DNA of 50,364 nt from contig CALHDG010000168.1 of assembly GCA_938023075.1 (NCBI GenBank), forward strand, positions 1 through 50,364, written 5' to 3'. The DNA is from an uncultured Chitinophagales bacterium. GTDB lineage: Bacteria > Bacteroidota > Bacteroidia > Chitinophagales > JAHDHT01. Shown piece after piece: positions 17,677 through 25,685 of this stretch (the stretch's first letter is position 1; every line of letters starts with the position of its first letter). A program made the position numbers and the translations under genes. A model generated the notes under the pieces. It had not been told where the DNA came from. It worked only from the letters and a program-made list of their open reading frames with translations, and did not search any database.

Positions 17677-20595
17677 ATGTTTGATTATGATGATGATCAA
17701 TTTTTAAGAATTTACCCGGGTAATTCAAGAGAAATGCTTCATTTAGATACTGGCTATTATCAACTCCTATTTATTTTTGAAGATGCCTCTTATTTAAAAA
17801 AAGATTCGATTTTTATTAAACCCAATGGTATAAATTATTATGAAATAGAGCAACTTCAACCACTTCAAAAAGATTCTTTTATTTTAAAGATTGACCAACT
17901 GATTGAAGATAATATGTTGACCGATGATAATGAATATGACAAAAAAATAGAATTAGATAAAATTTACCAACTCTATCAGAAAAACTTCAATCATTCTGGA
18001 CTTGGTGGTGAAATAAAGGGTTATGTAGTTGATGAACACGGAGAGGCTTTGCCCTTTGCCAATGTTGTAGTGCAAGGAACAAAAGTTGGTACTCAAACCG
18101 ATTTTGACGGGTACTTTACTTTAAATGTTCCATTGGGTAAAAATTTTTTAGAAGTCAGTTATCTTGGTTATGAAACGAAAGAGATAATCATTGACTATAC
18201 AGGTTTGAATATTATTATTCTTAAAGAACCTACTACTTTACTGGAGGAGGTTGTTGTGGTTGACTATAAAATTCCCTTTGTGTCTATAGTAGGTGCATCA
18301 ACCGGAGTAGTTAATGTTAAATCGAGCGGTATTCTTAAAAATGGTAGTCGTGTGCCGATAACAGTGATTAATAATAAAGATAAAGCAGGTATTCAAATTA
18401 GTTTTACAAAAAATGCTACACAGCAATTAGAGTTTTGGGTAAATGGAGCACGGTTTCTTTTTAATAATACACCTTTATGTATAGTAGATGAGCAAGTGTA
18501 TGCAGGAAACATTATTGACTTAATTGAGTCAGTTAGCTTTTTACATATTGAGGTATTGCAACAGGAAGATGCTGTTAAACATTATGGAGATAAGGCGAAA
18601 AATGGAGTAATCATATTGAAAAGTGCTGATTTTGGTAACGACTTAAAAGGAGCAGACTATGATGAAGCATTTTTAGAAGCAGCAACTCAATCAAGCTCTA
18701 TCCGGTCAAATTTTGCTGATTATGCCTTTTGGCAACCTCAGTTAACTACCAACAAAAACGGCAAAGCCACTTTTCAAGTTACCTTTCCCGATGATGTAAC
18801 CAACTGGCAAACCCATTATTTTGCTATGAATGGAAAGCGACAAAGCGGACAAAGCTCCAACGAAATAAAATCGTATAAACCTTTTATGGCTCAATTAAAA
18901 ACACCACGCTTTTTGGTAAAAGATGATACCAGTTACGCAATAGGTAAAGTGTTGAATTACTCGAAAGATTCAATCAAAATAGAAACCACATTTACTATAA
19001 ACGACACTATTCAAAAAAGTGAAACGCAATTTTGCAAAGATGTTTTAGTGGATGCTTTAGCTATTTATACGGATAACGATAGCTTGGAGATAACTTATCG
19101 TTTAGATAATACAGATGGATATTTTGATGGAGAAAAAAAGGAAATACCGGTTTTGCCAAAAGGTATCATTGAAAAAGATGGTCAATTTTTAATACTGGAA
19201 AGTGATAGTAGCGTTCAATTAACTTTTAATGCTGCTTTAGGCAAGGTGTGCTTATCTGCCCAAAGTAACAGCTTGCATGTAATTGAACAAGAAATTAAAC
19301 ACGTGAAAAATTACCGGTATTATTGTAATGAACAAATTGCCTCTAAGTTAAAAATGTTGCTTGCCGAACAATCTATTGCCTCGTATTTAAGTAAAGATTT
19401 CAAAAATGAAAAAGCCATCAAGAAATTAATTAAGCAATTATACAACAGACGAAATGAGGAAGGTTTGTGGGGTTGGTGGAAAAACAGCAAACCTTCAAGT
19501 TGGATAAGTGTACACGTGTTAGAAGCCTTAAGTAAAGCCGCTCAGATGGGTTATACAAAGCCGGTTGATAAAAATGTACTTGCCAAACAGTTAACTTCAC
19601 TGTATAACGCAAGTGACTTTAATACGAAACTTATATTATTATATATTTTTAAAGAATTAAATATTTTCACTTCTATTGATGATCTTTTGTTAGAAGCCGG
19701 TCAAATTACGCTATCTTTTAATCAGCGATTACAGCTGCTAAGGTTAAAACAGTTGTATAATTTAAAGTATGAGTTGGCTTGGCTTTCTTCTTATAAAAAA
19801 AATACGATTTATGGTAATGTTTATTTTTCCGATGAAAATGAACCAACCAACCTGTTACAAAACGATATTCAAAATACCTTACTCGCCTATCAAATATTAC
19901 GCGATGATAGCTTGAGTAATAAAAAAATCTTGCACAAAATACATCATTACTTTTTAGAGAAAAGGGAAGTTGGTTTTTGGCGGAATACTTATGAATCTGC
20001 CAAAATTATTGAAACCATTTTACCTGATTTATTGCGCGGAGAAAATGAACTAACCCAGCCAACACTAACCATTAGCGGAAGTGTCAATCAAATTGTAGAA
20101 CAATTTCCATTTGAGATGGATACACAAGCAACGGATACCCTCTATCTAAAAAACACCGGCAATTTTCCTGTATATATTGGTGCTTTTCAAGCGGTACAAA
20201 ATTCTAATCCAAAAGTAAAAAGCAATAATTTTAAGATTAGCACCTCTTTTAAAATCAAAGTTGAAAACAAATTAACTGCTGGAGAAGCGGTTATTTTACA
20301 AGCACAGGTAACGGTTAAAAAGGATGCTGACTATGTAATGATTAAGGTGCCCATACCGGCTGGTTGTTCTTATACAACAAAACCACAATTTTATAATAAG
20401 GAAAGCCACCGCGAGTACTATAAACACGAAACTGCCATTTTTTGTGAGCGATTAGCTAAGGGAGACTACATTTTTGAAATTGAGTTAATGCCCAAATTTT
20501 CAGGTAGTTATTCGCTTAATCCTGCTGTGGTTGAGTTGATGTATTTTCCAGTATTTAGTGCGAATAATGAAATTAAAAAAGTGATGATAAAATGA
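17677..20595 (+). CDS. Alpha-2-macroglobulin family protein, C-terminal half with carboxypeptidase-D/plug insert and thioester
   Basis: 972 residues with no signal peptide, in frame with the preceding coding region. Order of domains: the end of an MG domain (KPNGINYYEI), a carboxypeptidase-regulatory-like domain (about 108-190, GYVVDEHGEALPFANVVVQG), a TonB-plug-like segment (about 200-325, VKHYGDKAKNGVIILK), the A2M domain (about 345-440, FWQPQLTTNKNGKATFQVTF), and a thioester domain beginning with CNEQ (550-553), which fits the CxEQ thioester motif. The helical TED continues to about 800, then C-terminal beta domains. Without the upstream half this protein would lack a secretion signal, so alone it should be non-functional or use readthrough. 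Confidence 0.82.
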   Translation: MFDYDDDQFLRIYPGNSREMLHLDTGYYQLLFIFEDASYLKKDSIFIKPNGINYYEIEQLQPLQKDSFILKIDQLIEDNMLTDDNEYDKKIELDKIYQLYQKNFNHSGLGGEIKGYVVDEHGEALPFANVVVQGTKVGTQTDFDGYFTLNVPLGKNFLEVSYLGYETKEIIIDYTGLNIIILKEPTTLLEEVVVVDYKIPFVSIVGASTGVVNVKSSGILKNGSRVPITVINNKDKAGIQISFTKNATQQLEFWVNGARFLFNNTPLCIVDEQVYAGNIIDLIESVSFLHIEVLQQEDAVKHYGDKAKNGVIILKSADFGNDLKGADYDEAFLEAATQSSSIRSNFADYAFWQPQLTTNKNGKATFQVTFPDDVTNWQTHYFAMNGKRQSGQSSNEIKSYKPFMAQLKTPRFLVKDDTSYAIGKVLNYSKDSIKIETTFTINDTIQKSETQFCKDVLVDALAIYTDNDSLEITYRLDNTDGYFDGEKKEIPVLPKGIIEKDGQFLILESDSSVQLTFNAALGKVCLSAQSNSLHVIEQEIKHVKNYRYYCNEQIASKLKMLLAEQSIASYLSKDFKNEKAIKKLIKQLYNRRNEEGLWGWWKNSKPSSWISVHVLEALSKAAQMGYTKPVDKNVLAKQLTSLYNASDFNTKLILLYIFKELNIFTSIDDLLLEAGQITLSFNQRLQLLRLKQLYNLKYELAWLSSYKKNTIYGNVYFSDENEPTNLLQNDIQNTLLAYQILRDDSLSNKKILHKIHHYFLEKREVGFWRNTYESAKIIETILPDLLRGENELTQPTLTISGSVNQIVEQFPFEMDTQATDTLYLKNTGNFPVYIGAFQAVQNSNPKVKSNNFKISTSFKIKVENKLTAGEAVILQAQVTVKKDADYVMIKVPIPAGCSYTTKPQFYNKESHREYYKHETAIFCERLAKGDYIFEIELMPKFSGSYSLNPAVVELMYFPVFSANNEIKKVMIK

Positions 20596-20641
20596 ATGGA
20601 AAACTTATGTTTAAAAAAAATGGGTGATTAAATAGATGATA

Positions 20642-21022
20642 TTAACAAAGTATATGAATATTAAGCAAACCTAAAATACCAATAATAATAGCGGCTATAC
20701 CAATATAATCTCTATAGGTATCTAACCAATTACTGACATCTGACAATACGTTTCCAATAACTGGAACATCATTTAACTTTGCGCCCAGCAGAGTAATGCC
20801 GGCTGCCATACCAACAATATCGTGAATGGCGCAACCTGATCTAAAAATAAGTAGAAAAGTACCCAAAATAAGTGTTAAGGAGCCTAAAGTAAACTGATAT
20901 GGAGTTAAGCTTTTAGTGACGGAAGCCACAGAATTACCAATGGATTTTTGCTTAGATAGCAAGTTAGTTCCCAATAAAACACCGCTTAAAATACAGGCAA
21001 CATCAAAAAAGAAATAAATCAT
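20642..21022 (-). CDS. Hypothetical small integral membrane protein
   Basis: 126 residues with about four membrane segments (FDVACILSGVLLGTNLL, LGSLTLILGTFLLIF, GMAAGITLLGAKL, IGIAAIIIGILGLLNIHIL). A glycine-rich repeat-like pattern is visible. No family recognised. It lies downstream of a sigma/anti-sigma pair in the same direction but has its own candidate promoter. It converges with the alpha-2-macroglobulin gene, with 46 bp between the stops. Confidence 0.65.
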   Translation of the reverse strand: MIYFFFDVACILSGVLLGTNLLSKQKSIGNSVASVTKSLTPYQFTLGSLTLILGTFLLIFRSGCAIHDIVGMAAGITLLGAKLNDVPVIGNVLSDVSNWLDTYRDYIGIAAIIIGILGLLNIHILC

Positions 21023-21042
21023 TATATTGTTTAAATTTTACA

Positions 21043-21050
21043 CAAATGTA
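21043..21050 (-). promoter_or_regulatory. Putative -7 box of the small membrane protein gene
   Basis: TACATTTG on the minus strand is a perfect TAnnTTTG, 20 bp before the ATG. The -33 element is unclear. Suggests the gene can be transcribed apart from the sigma/anti-sigma genes. Confidence 0.5.
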
Positions 21051-21066
21051 ACCCTAAAATGTGGTT

Positions 21067-21486
21067 TTAAAGTTCCCGCATAGTAATACTATCTTCATCT
21101 CTAAGAGGAAGATTATCCGAAAAATGGATGTTACCGAAATTAGAGGGAGGATTACAAGTACTTAATATTTGACTAACCGCTAAATATTTTTGATTGGTAA
21201 TTGAATAGTCTTTATGTAAATTCTCTACTTTATGTTGCTCTTCTAGTATTTGAGCAGTCAATTTTTCTGTTTTTTGATGCAAACTGATATTACTGATAAT
21301 CGAAAAACTGATGATAACTAATAAACAGATCATAAAAAATGGGAGCAACAATTTATTATTGAAAACTGAAACAGCCGGTTGCTCTATACGTTGTTCAAGC
21401 TCTTCCCAAACTTTGTCGGAAGGAGCATCATTAAATTCTTCAATAGTATATTTAAAAAAATCTTCTAAGTTGTTGTTATTGTTCAT
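21067..21486 (-). CDS. Putative anti-sigma factor (single-pass membrane protein)
   Basis: 139 residues. The N-terminal cytoplasmic part (LEDFFKYTIEEFNDAPSDKV followed by WEELEQRI) resembles Bacteroidota anti-sigma proteins with the pattern F...P...VW..L. One membrane segment (LLLPFFMICLLVIISFSII, about 46-65) and a short periplasmic coiled-coil (TEKLTAQILEEQHKVENLHK) follow. It starts 27 bp after the ECF sigma factor stop. The proposed role, holding that sigma factor at the membrane, rests on gene order and this weak resemblance. Confidence 0.65.
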   Translation of the reverse strand: MNNNNNLEDFFKYTIEEFNDAPSDKVWEELEQRIEQPAVSVFNNKLLLPFFMICLLVIISFSIISNISLHQKTEKLTAQILEEQHKVENLHKDYSITNQKYLAVSQILSTCNPPSNFGNIHFSDNLPLRDEDSITMREL

Positions 21487-21513
21487 TTCAAAAATGTTTG
21501 AGGGTCTTATAAT

Positions 21514-22056
21514 TTATTTCTGTAATTCTTTTTCTACTACTTTTTTTAACTTTTTTCGTGCTCTTAAATAATAAGACCGCAAAGTAGCTTCATTGGTATC
21601 TAATTTGGTCGATATTTCTTTAAAACTATATTCGTCAATGGCTCTTAAATTAAAAACAGTTTGATAGGGTTCAGGTAATTGTTGAATAATACGGATTACA
21701 GCATTAGGTAAATCAATTTTCGAAAAATCGATAGTAACCTTTGTATGTTTAATTAAATCTATTTCAAAATTACTAAACTCTATTTTTCGATATTTTCGAA
21801 TATGCATTAAGGCAGCATTAACGGTTACTCGTCTCATCCAAGCTCTTAATACACCACTTCCCGACCATTTGTGTAAATCTTTAAAAATACTTATAAAAGC
21901 ATCTTGCAACATATCTTCTGCTTCTGTGCGGCTTTTAGCATATCTCATACAAACACTAAACAAGTATATTTTATGCTGTTCGTATAGTTTTTTTTGCGCT
22001 AATCTATCCTTTTGAATAGAGGCTTGTACTATTTTTTGTTCGTCATAGGTATTCAC
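21514..22056 (-). CDS. ECF-type RNA polymerase sigma factor
   Basis: 180 residues with sigma region 2 (QKKLYEQHKIYLFSVCMRYA, then EDMLQDAFISIFKDLHKW) and region 4 (PEPYQTVFNLRAIDEYSFKE, ISTKLDTNEATLRSYYLRAR), typical of sigma-70 family ECF factors in Bacteroidota. It would direct RNA polymerase to a dedicated promoter set. The downstream membrane protein is the likely anti-sigma factor. Length and domain spacing are normal. Confidence 0.93.
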   Translation of the reverse strand: MNTYDEQKIVQASIQKDRLAQKKLYEQHKIYLFSVCMRYAKSRTEAEDMLQDAFISIFKDLHKWSGSGVLRAWMRRVTVNAALMHIRKYRKIEFSNFEIDLIKHTKVTIDFSKIDLPNAVIRIIQQLPEPYQTVFNLRAIDEYSFKEISTKLDTNEATLRSYYLRARKKLKKVVEKELQK

Positions 22057-22667
22057 CTTTTCTATTTTAAATTTTGCTTATTAGAGATCGCTTTGTTGCC
22101 AGATTTCAAATCGCTTCCCGGTCAGCAGATAATTCCTGCTTTATAGTTTGGCTTCTTGGTGATGGCATCTCGCCTCAAAAATAAAACAAAAGTAGACCGA
22201 CTTACCAATCTACTTTTGAAGGGTTTTGGGGTTTAAGCATGTTTTTTAATGTTTTAGTATTGGGGTTACAAGGATGCTTTAGTCTATTAGTGTGCTTTTA
22301 ACGCTATTAGGCAATATTTAGTTGTTAAGGATGCTTTATAACTTTGTGTTCTTATTGTTAATGATGCTCAATTCAATAACTTTGTTGCAAATAGGGTAGA
22401 TTTTTTTTTTGACTACCGTAGAGGTCGCAATTTTTGCGACTTTTTACGACCTGTAAAAGGACAGAATTTTTATAACCTCTTATAAGTAGAATATTTTTTG
22501 CAAGTAAAAAAGTTGGTCGCAAAAATTGCGACCACTACAACATAACCATAAAAGTAGGTCATCTATCTGAATAAACGTATCAGATTTTTCTGTTAAAAAA
22601 ATAAAATACATACTTAGGAAGCGTATCCTTATGTTAATAAGAAGTATTTATTTCGAAAAAACTTTAA
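22057..22667. other. Intergenic region with several palindromes
   Basis: No gene seen in about 610 bp. It contains a hairpin CAAAAGTAGA/TCTACTTTTG (22187-22218) in which each arm carries a TACTTTTG -7-like box, one on each strand; the minus-strand one could serve the sigma gene. Further on are repeated AAGGATGCTTT words (about 22270 and 22328) and the large double palindrome listed separately. Confidence 0.5.
22418..22538. repeat. Long inverted repeat with arms that are themselves palindromes
   Basis: The left arm GTAGAGGTCGCAATTTTTGCGAC (22418-22440; key part GGTCGCAATTTTTGCGAC) and the right arm (22516-22538; GTCGCAAAAATTGCGACC then ACTAC) are reverse complements with one mismatch over 23 bp, separated by 75 bp. 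Each arm also folds on itself (GTCGCAA/TTGCGAC). This geometry, paired palindromic units in opposite orientation, recalls REP/BIME elements. Confidence 0.8.
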
Positions 22668-22675
22668 TACTTTTG
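22668..22675 (+). promoter_or_regulatory. Putative -7 box of the 22.7-kb lipoprotein gene
   Basis: TACTTTTG fits TAnnTTTG and lies 25 bp before the chosen ATG at 22701. It overlaps the region of an alternative upstream TTG start, which supports the ATG. Confidence 0.45.
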
Positions 22676-22700
22676 ATTGCTGATATTAAAAAAAATAAGC

Positions 22701-23048
22701 ATGTTTTTAAAAAAAATTGGAACCATACTGTTTGCTATTGCACTATTGATACATTTTAACGCCTGTGAAAATAAAAACACCACAGAATTGTTTTGGCATA
22801 TTACTGAGTGTAAAGATCCGTGGTGGATTGAAAATGTAGACCAAACCTCAATGGTATACCGAAATTTAATGAGGGATTATTTGTTGACCAATAATATTAT
22901 GGTAGAAGATTATTTTTTAGTACAAAATGCCGAAGCAGACCCTGATAGTTGCACCGGTTGTGGTTGTAAAACCACGTTTAGAATTAGAGCGATATTTTTA
23001 AATGAAGATGTTGCCGATGCTATAGCTTTAGGTTTTACAGAAGAATAA
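22701..23048 (+). CDS. Hypothetical lipoprotein
   Basis: 115 residues from ATG at 22701 (MFLKKIGTILFAIALLIHFNAC), a lipoprotein signal with lipobox FNAC. The mature part has WHITECKDPWW and CTGCGCKT, giving five cysteines after the lipidated one. An upstream TTG (22677) would spoil the signal peptide. No family is recognised; the TGCGCKTTFRIRA stretch is seen in short Bacteroidota lipoproteins of unknown role. rsmG follows within 20 bp, so they are probably co-transcribed. Confidence 0.7.
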   Translation: MFLKKIGTILFAIALLIHFNACENKNTTELFWHITECKDPWWIENVDQTSMVYRNLMRDYLLTNNIMVEDYFLVQNAEADPDSCTGCGCKTTFRIRAIFLNEDVADAIALGFTEE

Positions 23049-23062
23049 AGTAATGGTTGCTT

Positions 23063-23689
23063 ATGGAAAGCCTTCAATATGTAGCTGCCTACTTTCCTGA
23101 GTTGAGCCAGCAGCAGCACACACAATTAACAAACTATCATAATTTATTAGCGGAAAGTAATCAACAATTAAATTTAATTTCTCGAAAAGATGTGAGGCAT
23201 ATTGAAATCCATCATATTCTGCACAGCTTAAGCATTGCAAAATTTAAAACGTTTGCAAAACAAGATAAGGTGTTAGATGTGGGCACCGGCGGAGGCTTGC
23301 CGGGTATCCCATTGTCCATCTTATTTCCTGAGGTGCAATTTATTTTAATTGATACCATAGAAAAAAAAGTAAAACGAGTACAATGGATGATTGAACAACT
23401 TCAATTAAATAATGTTGAGGCAATACACGGACGCATGGAAAAACTAAACCAAACTTTTGATTATGTGGTAAGTCGCGCGGTTACCCAAATGCCTAAGTTG
23501 CTAGCTTGGTCTCGTAAATTGATTAATAAACGAAAGAAGGAAAATGGCATGATAATGTTAAAAGGCGGAAATGTACAACACGAATCAGCCGGATTATCTT
23601 ATCCGATAGAAATTTTTCCAGTCTCAACCTATTTTGGAGAGCCTTATTTCGAGAAAAAGTATATTGTTTATATAAAAATGATCAACTAA
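23063..23689 (+). CDS. rsmG: 16S rRNA (guanine527-N7)-methyltransferase
   Basis: 208 residues from ATG (MESLQYVAAYFPEL); a TTG two codons upstream is an alternative. Signatures: YHNLLAESNQQLNLISRKDV, HHILHSLSI, the AdoMet site VLDVGTGGGLPGIPLSI, and VVSRAVTQMPKLLAW. RsmG (GidB) methylates G527 of 16S rRNA; loss gives low-level streptomycin resistance in other bacteria. The stop overlaps the end of the convergent sigma factor gene by 4 bp. Confidence 0.96.
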   Translation: MESLQYVAAYFPELSQQQHTQLTNYHNLLAESNQQLNLISRKDVRHIEIHHILHSLSIAKFKTFAKQDKVLDVGTGGGLPGIPLSILFPEVQFILIDTIEKKVKRVQWMIEQLQLNNVEAIHGRMEKLNQTFDYVVSRAVTQMPKLLAWSRKLINKRKKENGMIMLKGGNVQHESAGLSYPIEIFPVSTYFGEPYFEKKYIVYIKMIN

Positions 23690-24447
23690 AAATTATCAGC
23701 TCCTTTTTTAAGTATGTTAAAGAGTAATTCTTTTGACCGGTGTAATTGTGCCTTAACTGTGCCCAAGGGAAGTTCTAATTTAGCGGCAATTTCATTGTAA
23801 GATAGCTCATCAAAATAGCGCATATGTATTAAATGCTTGTAATGTTCGGGTAAACGGTCAACTACTTCATTGGCTAGTGCCTTGCGTTGCTCTTTAATAT
23901 AGGTTTCTTCAGGGTCTAATTCAGGCGATTTTACGTCTATACTATATTCCGTTCCATCTCCATTGCTGCGTTTTTCATCTAACGAAGATTTATCTAACCG
24001 CTTTTTTCTAATAAAATCAATGCAATTGTTTACGGCAATTTTAAATAGCCAAGTACTAAAGGCAAATTTCGGACTGTATTTTTCAATATTGCTGAAGGCT
24101 TTCCCAAATGCTTCGATGGTTAAATCCTCTGCATCTTCTTTATTGTTTACCATTTTGAGCACCATAAAGTAAATAGAGTCTTTATAGCGTTCTAATAGCC
24201 TGCCGTAAGCTAATTGATCGCCATTCATCGCTTTCACCACCAAACCTTGATCTTCTTTGGCTCGTTCAGGTCTGGCATTCTTGTTGTCTTTTTTAGCTTG
24301 CTCAGGCTCCGCAGACTTGTTGTTTTCTTTAGTACGGAGAGGCTTTGTATCCTTCTTATCTAACTTAGCTTGTTCAAGCATTGCATGCCTGTTATGGTCT
24401 TTGACTTGTTCAAGCCTTGCATTCTCGTTTTTTTGTTTCATTGCCAT
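23686..24447 (-). CDS. Sigma-70 family RNA polymerase sigma factor with repetitive charged N-terminal extension
   Basis: 253 residues. Residues about 66-250 form a normal ECF-like sigma factor: region 2 (GDQLAYGRLLERYKDSIYFM, EDAEDLTIEAFGKAF, FSTWLFKIAVNNCIDFIRKK) and region 4 (LPEHYKHLIHMRYFDELSYN, EIAAKLELPLGTVKAQLHRS). The first 65 or so residues are an unusual lysine/glutamate-rich extension of about five 12-13 residue units (ARLEQVKDHN, AMLEQAKLDKK, AEPEQAKKDNK, ARPERAKEDQ). The DNA repeats too, with a 36-39-bp period. The gene overlaps the upstream glycosyltransferase gene. The extension may be a partner-binding region, or the true start may be internal; no good internal start is seen. 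Confidence 0.88.
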   Translation of the reverse strand: MAMKQKNENARLEQVKDHNRHAMLEQAKLDKKDTKPLRTKENNKSAEPEQAKKDNKNARPERAKEDQGLVVKAMNGDQLAYGRLLERYKDSIYFMVLKMVNNKEDAEDLTIEAFGKAFSNIEKYSPKFAFSTWLFKIAVNNCIDFIRKKRLDKSSLDEKRSNGDGTEYSIDVKSPELDPEETYIKEQRKALANEVVDRLPEHYKHLIHMRYFDELSYNEIAAKLELPLGTVKAQLHRSKELLFNILKKGADNF

Positions 24448-25550
24448 GTATTATTATTTAAAGTGACAACACCCGGTAAGTTAAAAAAGTAATATCCCAA
24501 AAACATTATATCAAATATTGGAATATAAACCTTCAAAACTTTAACACCAAGGCGATTGAATAAGTAGTGGTATAAATAATATTGGTATATGGTTCTAACT
24601 AATAATATACATACGCTTGTAATGAAGAAAAGTTTGAAAAAAACTAAGTATAGTAAGGTAATAAACATTATAATATGGCTTAAAGCATAAAAACCCAATA
24701 AAATTTGAATATTTCTTTTGTAAGAAGAGGCGGTAGAAACATGCCGGTTTTTTTGACGAATATAAGAAGTCCAACTTTTTTTTGCAGCCGAATAACACCA
24801 TGCTTTTGTAGAAACGCATAAAGCCACATTGGTCGCGTTAGCCATTTCACTTACAAATAAATCATCATCGCCAGAAGCAATGTTTACATGTTTAGTAAAA
24901 CCCGCGGCTTTATAAAATAAGGTTTTACGGTAGGCTAAATTTCTACCAACACCCATATAGGCTTGTCCTCTAAGGGCAAATGAAAAATAATTAAGGGCAG
25001 TAATGGTAGTTTCATATCGTATAAATTGATTGAGTAAACCTTTAGTTTTGCTGTAAGGTCCGTAGCCAAGTACGATGTCTTTCCCTTTGGTAAAATGAAC
25101 TGCCATTTCCTCTATCCAATAAGGGCTGCTGGGGTAACAATCTGCATCCGTAAATAATAAAATATCGTGTTGAGCGGCTTCAATGGCTTTAGTTAAGGCT
25201 ATTTTTTTACCAGGAATGTTGGCAAAAGTTTCAGAAGGTATTATTTGTAAATGAGGATGTTGTTTTTGAAAAGTTTGTAAAACACTAAAAGTTTCATCAG
25301 TAGAATGGTCATCTACTACCAACACCTCAAAGTTTGGGTATTGTTGATTTAATATTTTGCTAAGATGCTTAGTTAGGTTAATGGCTTCGTTTTTAGCACT
25401 AATAATTACGCTAACCGGTGGGCTGTTTTTTTTAACAACTATAACATCTTTATTTTCGCTTTGCCATTTTTTTTTAAGAAAGGCATAAAACCAAAACCAA
25501 AAAGTGATATGAAAGCCTATACAACAAACATATAGAATAAACAGCAACAT
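24438..25550 (-). CDS. Membrane-bound family 2 glycosyltransferase
   Basis: 370 residues from ATG at 25550; the TTG codon just before it is an alternative. An N-terminal membrane segment is followed by a GT-A domain with PPVSVIISAKNEA, VVDDHSTDET, the metal-binding TDADC, the acceptor-site SGDDDLF and a QKNRH motif in the place of QxxRW. Two or three C-terminal membrane segments follow. It is likely to add a sugar to a lipid-linked acceptor or polymerise one. It overlaps the sigma factor gene by 10 bp, an odd pairing. Confidence 0.9.
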   Translation of the reverse strand: MLLFILYVCCIGFHITFWFWFYAFLKKKWQSENKDVIVVKKNSPPVSVIISAKNEAINLTKHLSKILNQQYPNFEVLVVDDHSTDETFSVLQTFQKQHPHLQIIPSETFANIPGKKIALTKAIEAAQHDILLFTDADCYPSSPYWIEEMAVHFTKGKDIVLGYGPYSKTKGLLNQFIRYETTITALNYFSFALRGQAYMGVGRNLAYRKTLFYKAAGFTKHVNIASGDDDLFVSEMANATNVALCVSTKAWCYSAAKKSWTSYIRQKNRHVSTASSYKRNIQILLGFYALSHIIMFITLLYLVFFKLFFITSVCILLVRTIYQYYLYHYLFNRLGVKVLKVYIPIFDIMFLGYYFFNLPGVVTLNNNTWQ

Positions 25551-25558
25551 CAATTCAC

Positions 25559-25566
25559 CAAAAATA
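25559..25566 (-). promoter_or_regulatory. Putative -7 box of the glycosyltransferase-sigma operon
   Basis: TATTTTTG on the minus strand fits TAnnTTTG and ends 8 bp before the ATG, implying a very short leader. The -33 element is not clear. Confidence 0.35.
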
Positions 25567-25685
25567 AAGCATTTCTAAACAATAAACGAACACTTAAATG
25601 CTTTACCTCAGGTATGAAGTTTTAATTTGTGTAAAAATAAGATGGCTATAAGAATAGATTATTTATGGTTTACATAAAAAGATAA

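Noticed and set aside
22057-22667. Possible tRNA or other RNA gene in the palindrome-rich spacer.
   Set aside because: No cloverleaf with a TTCGANTC-like T arm and CCA-type acceptor could be drawn; only isolated hairpins are seen.
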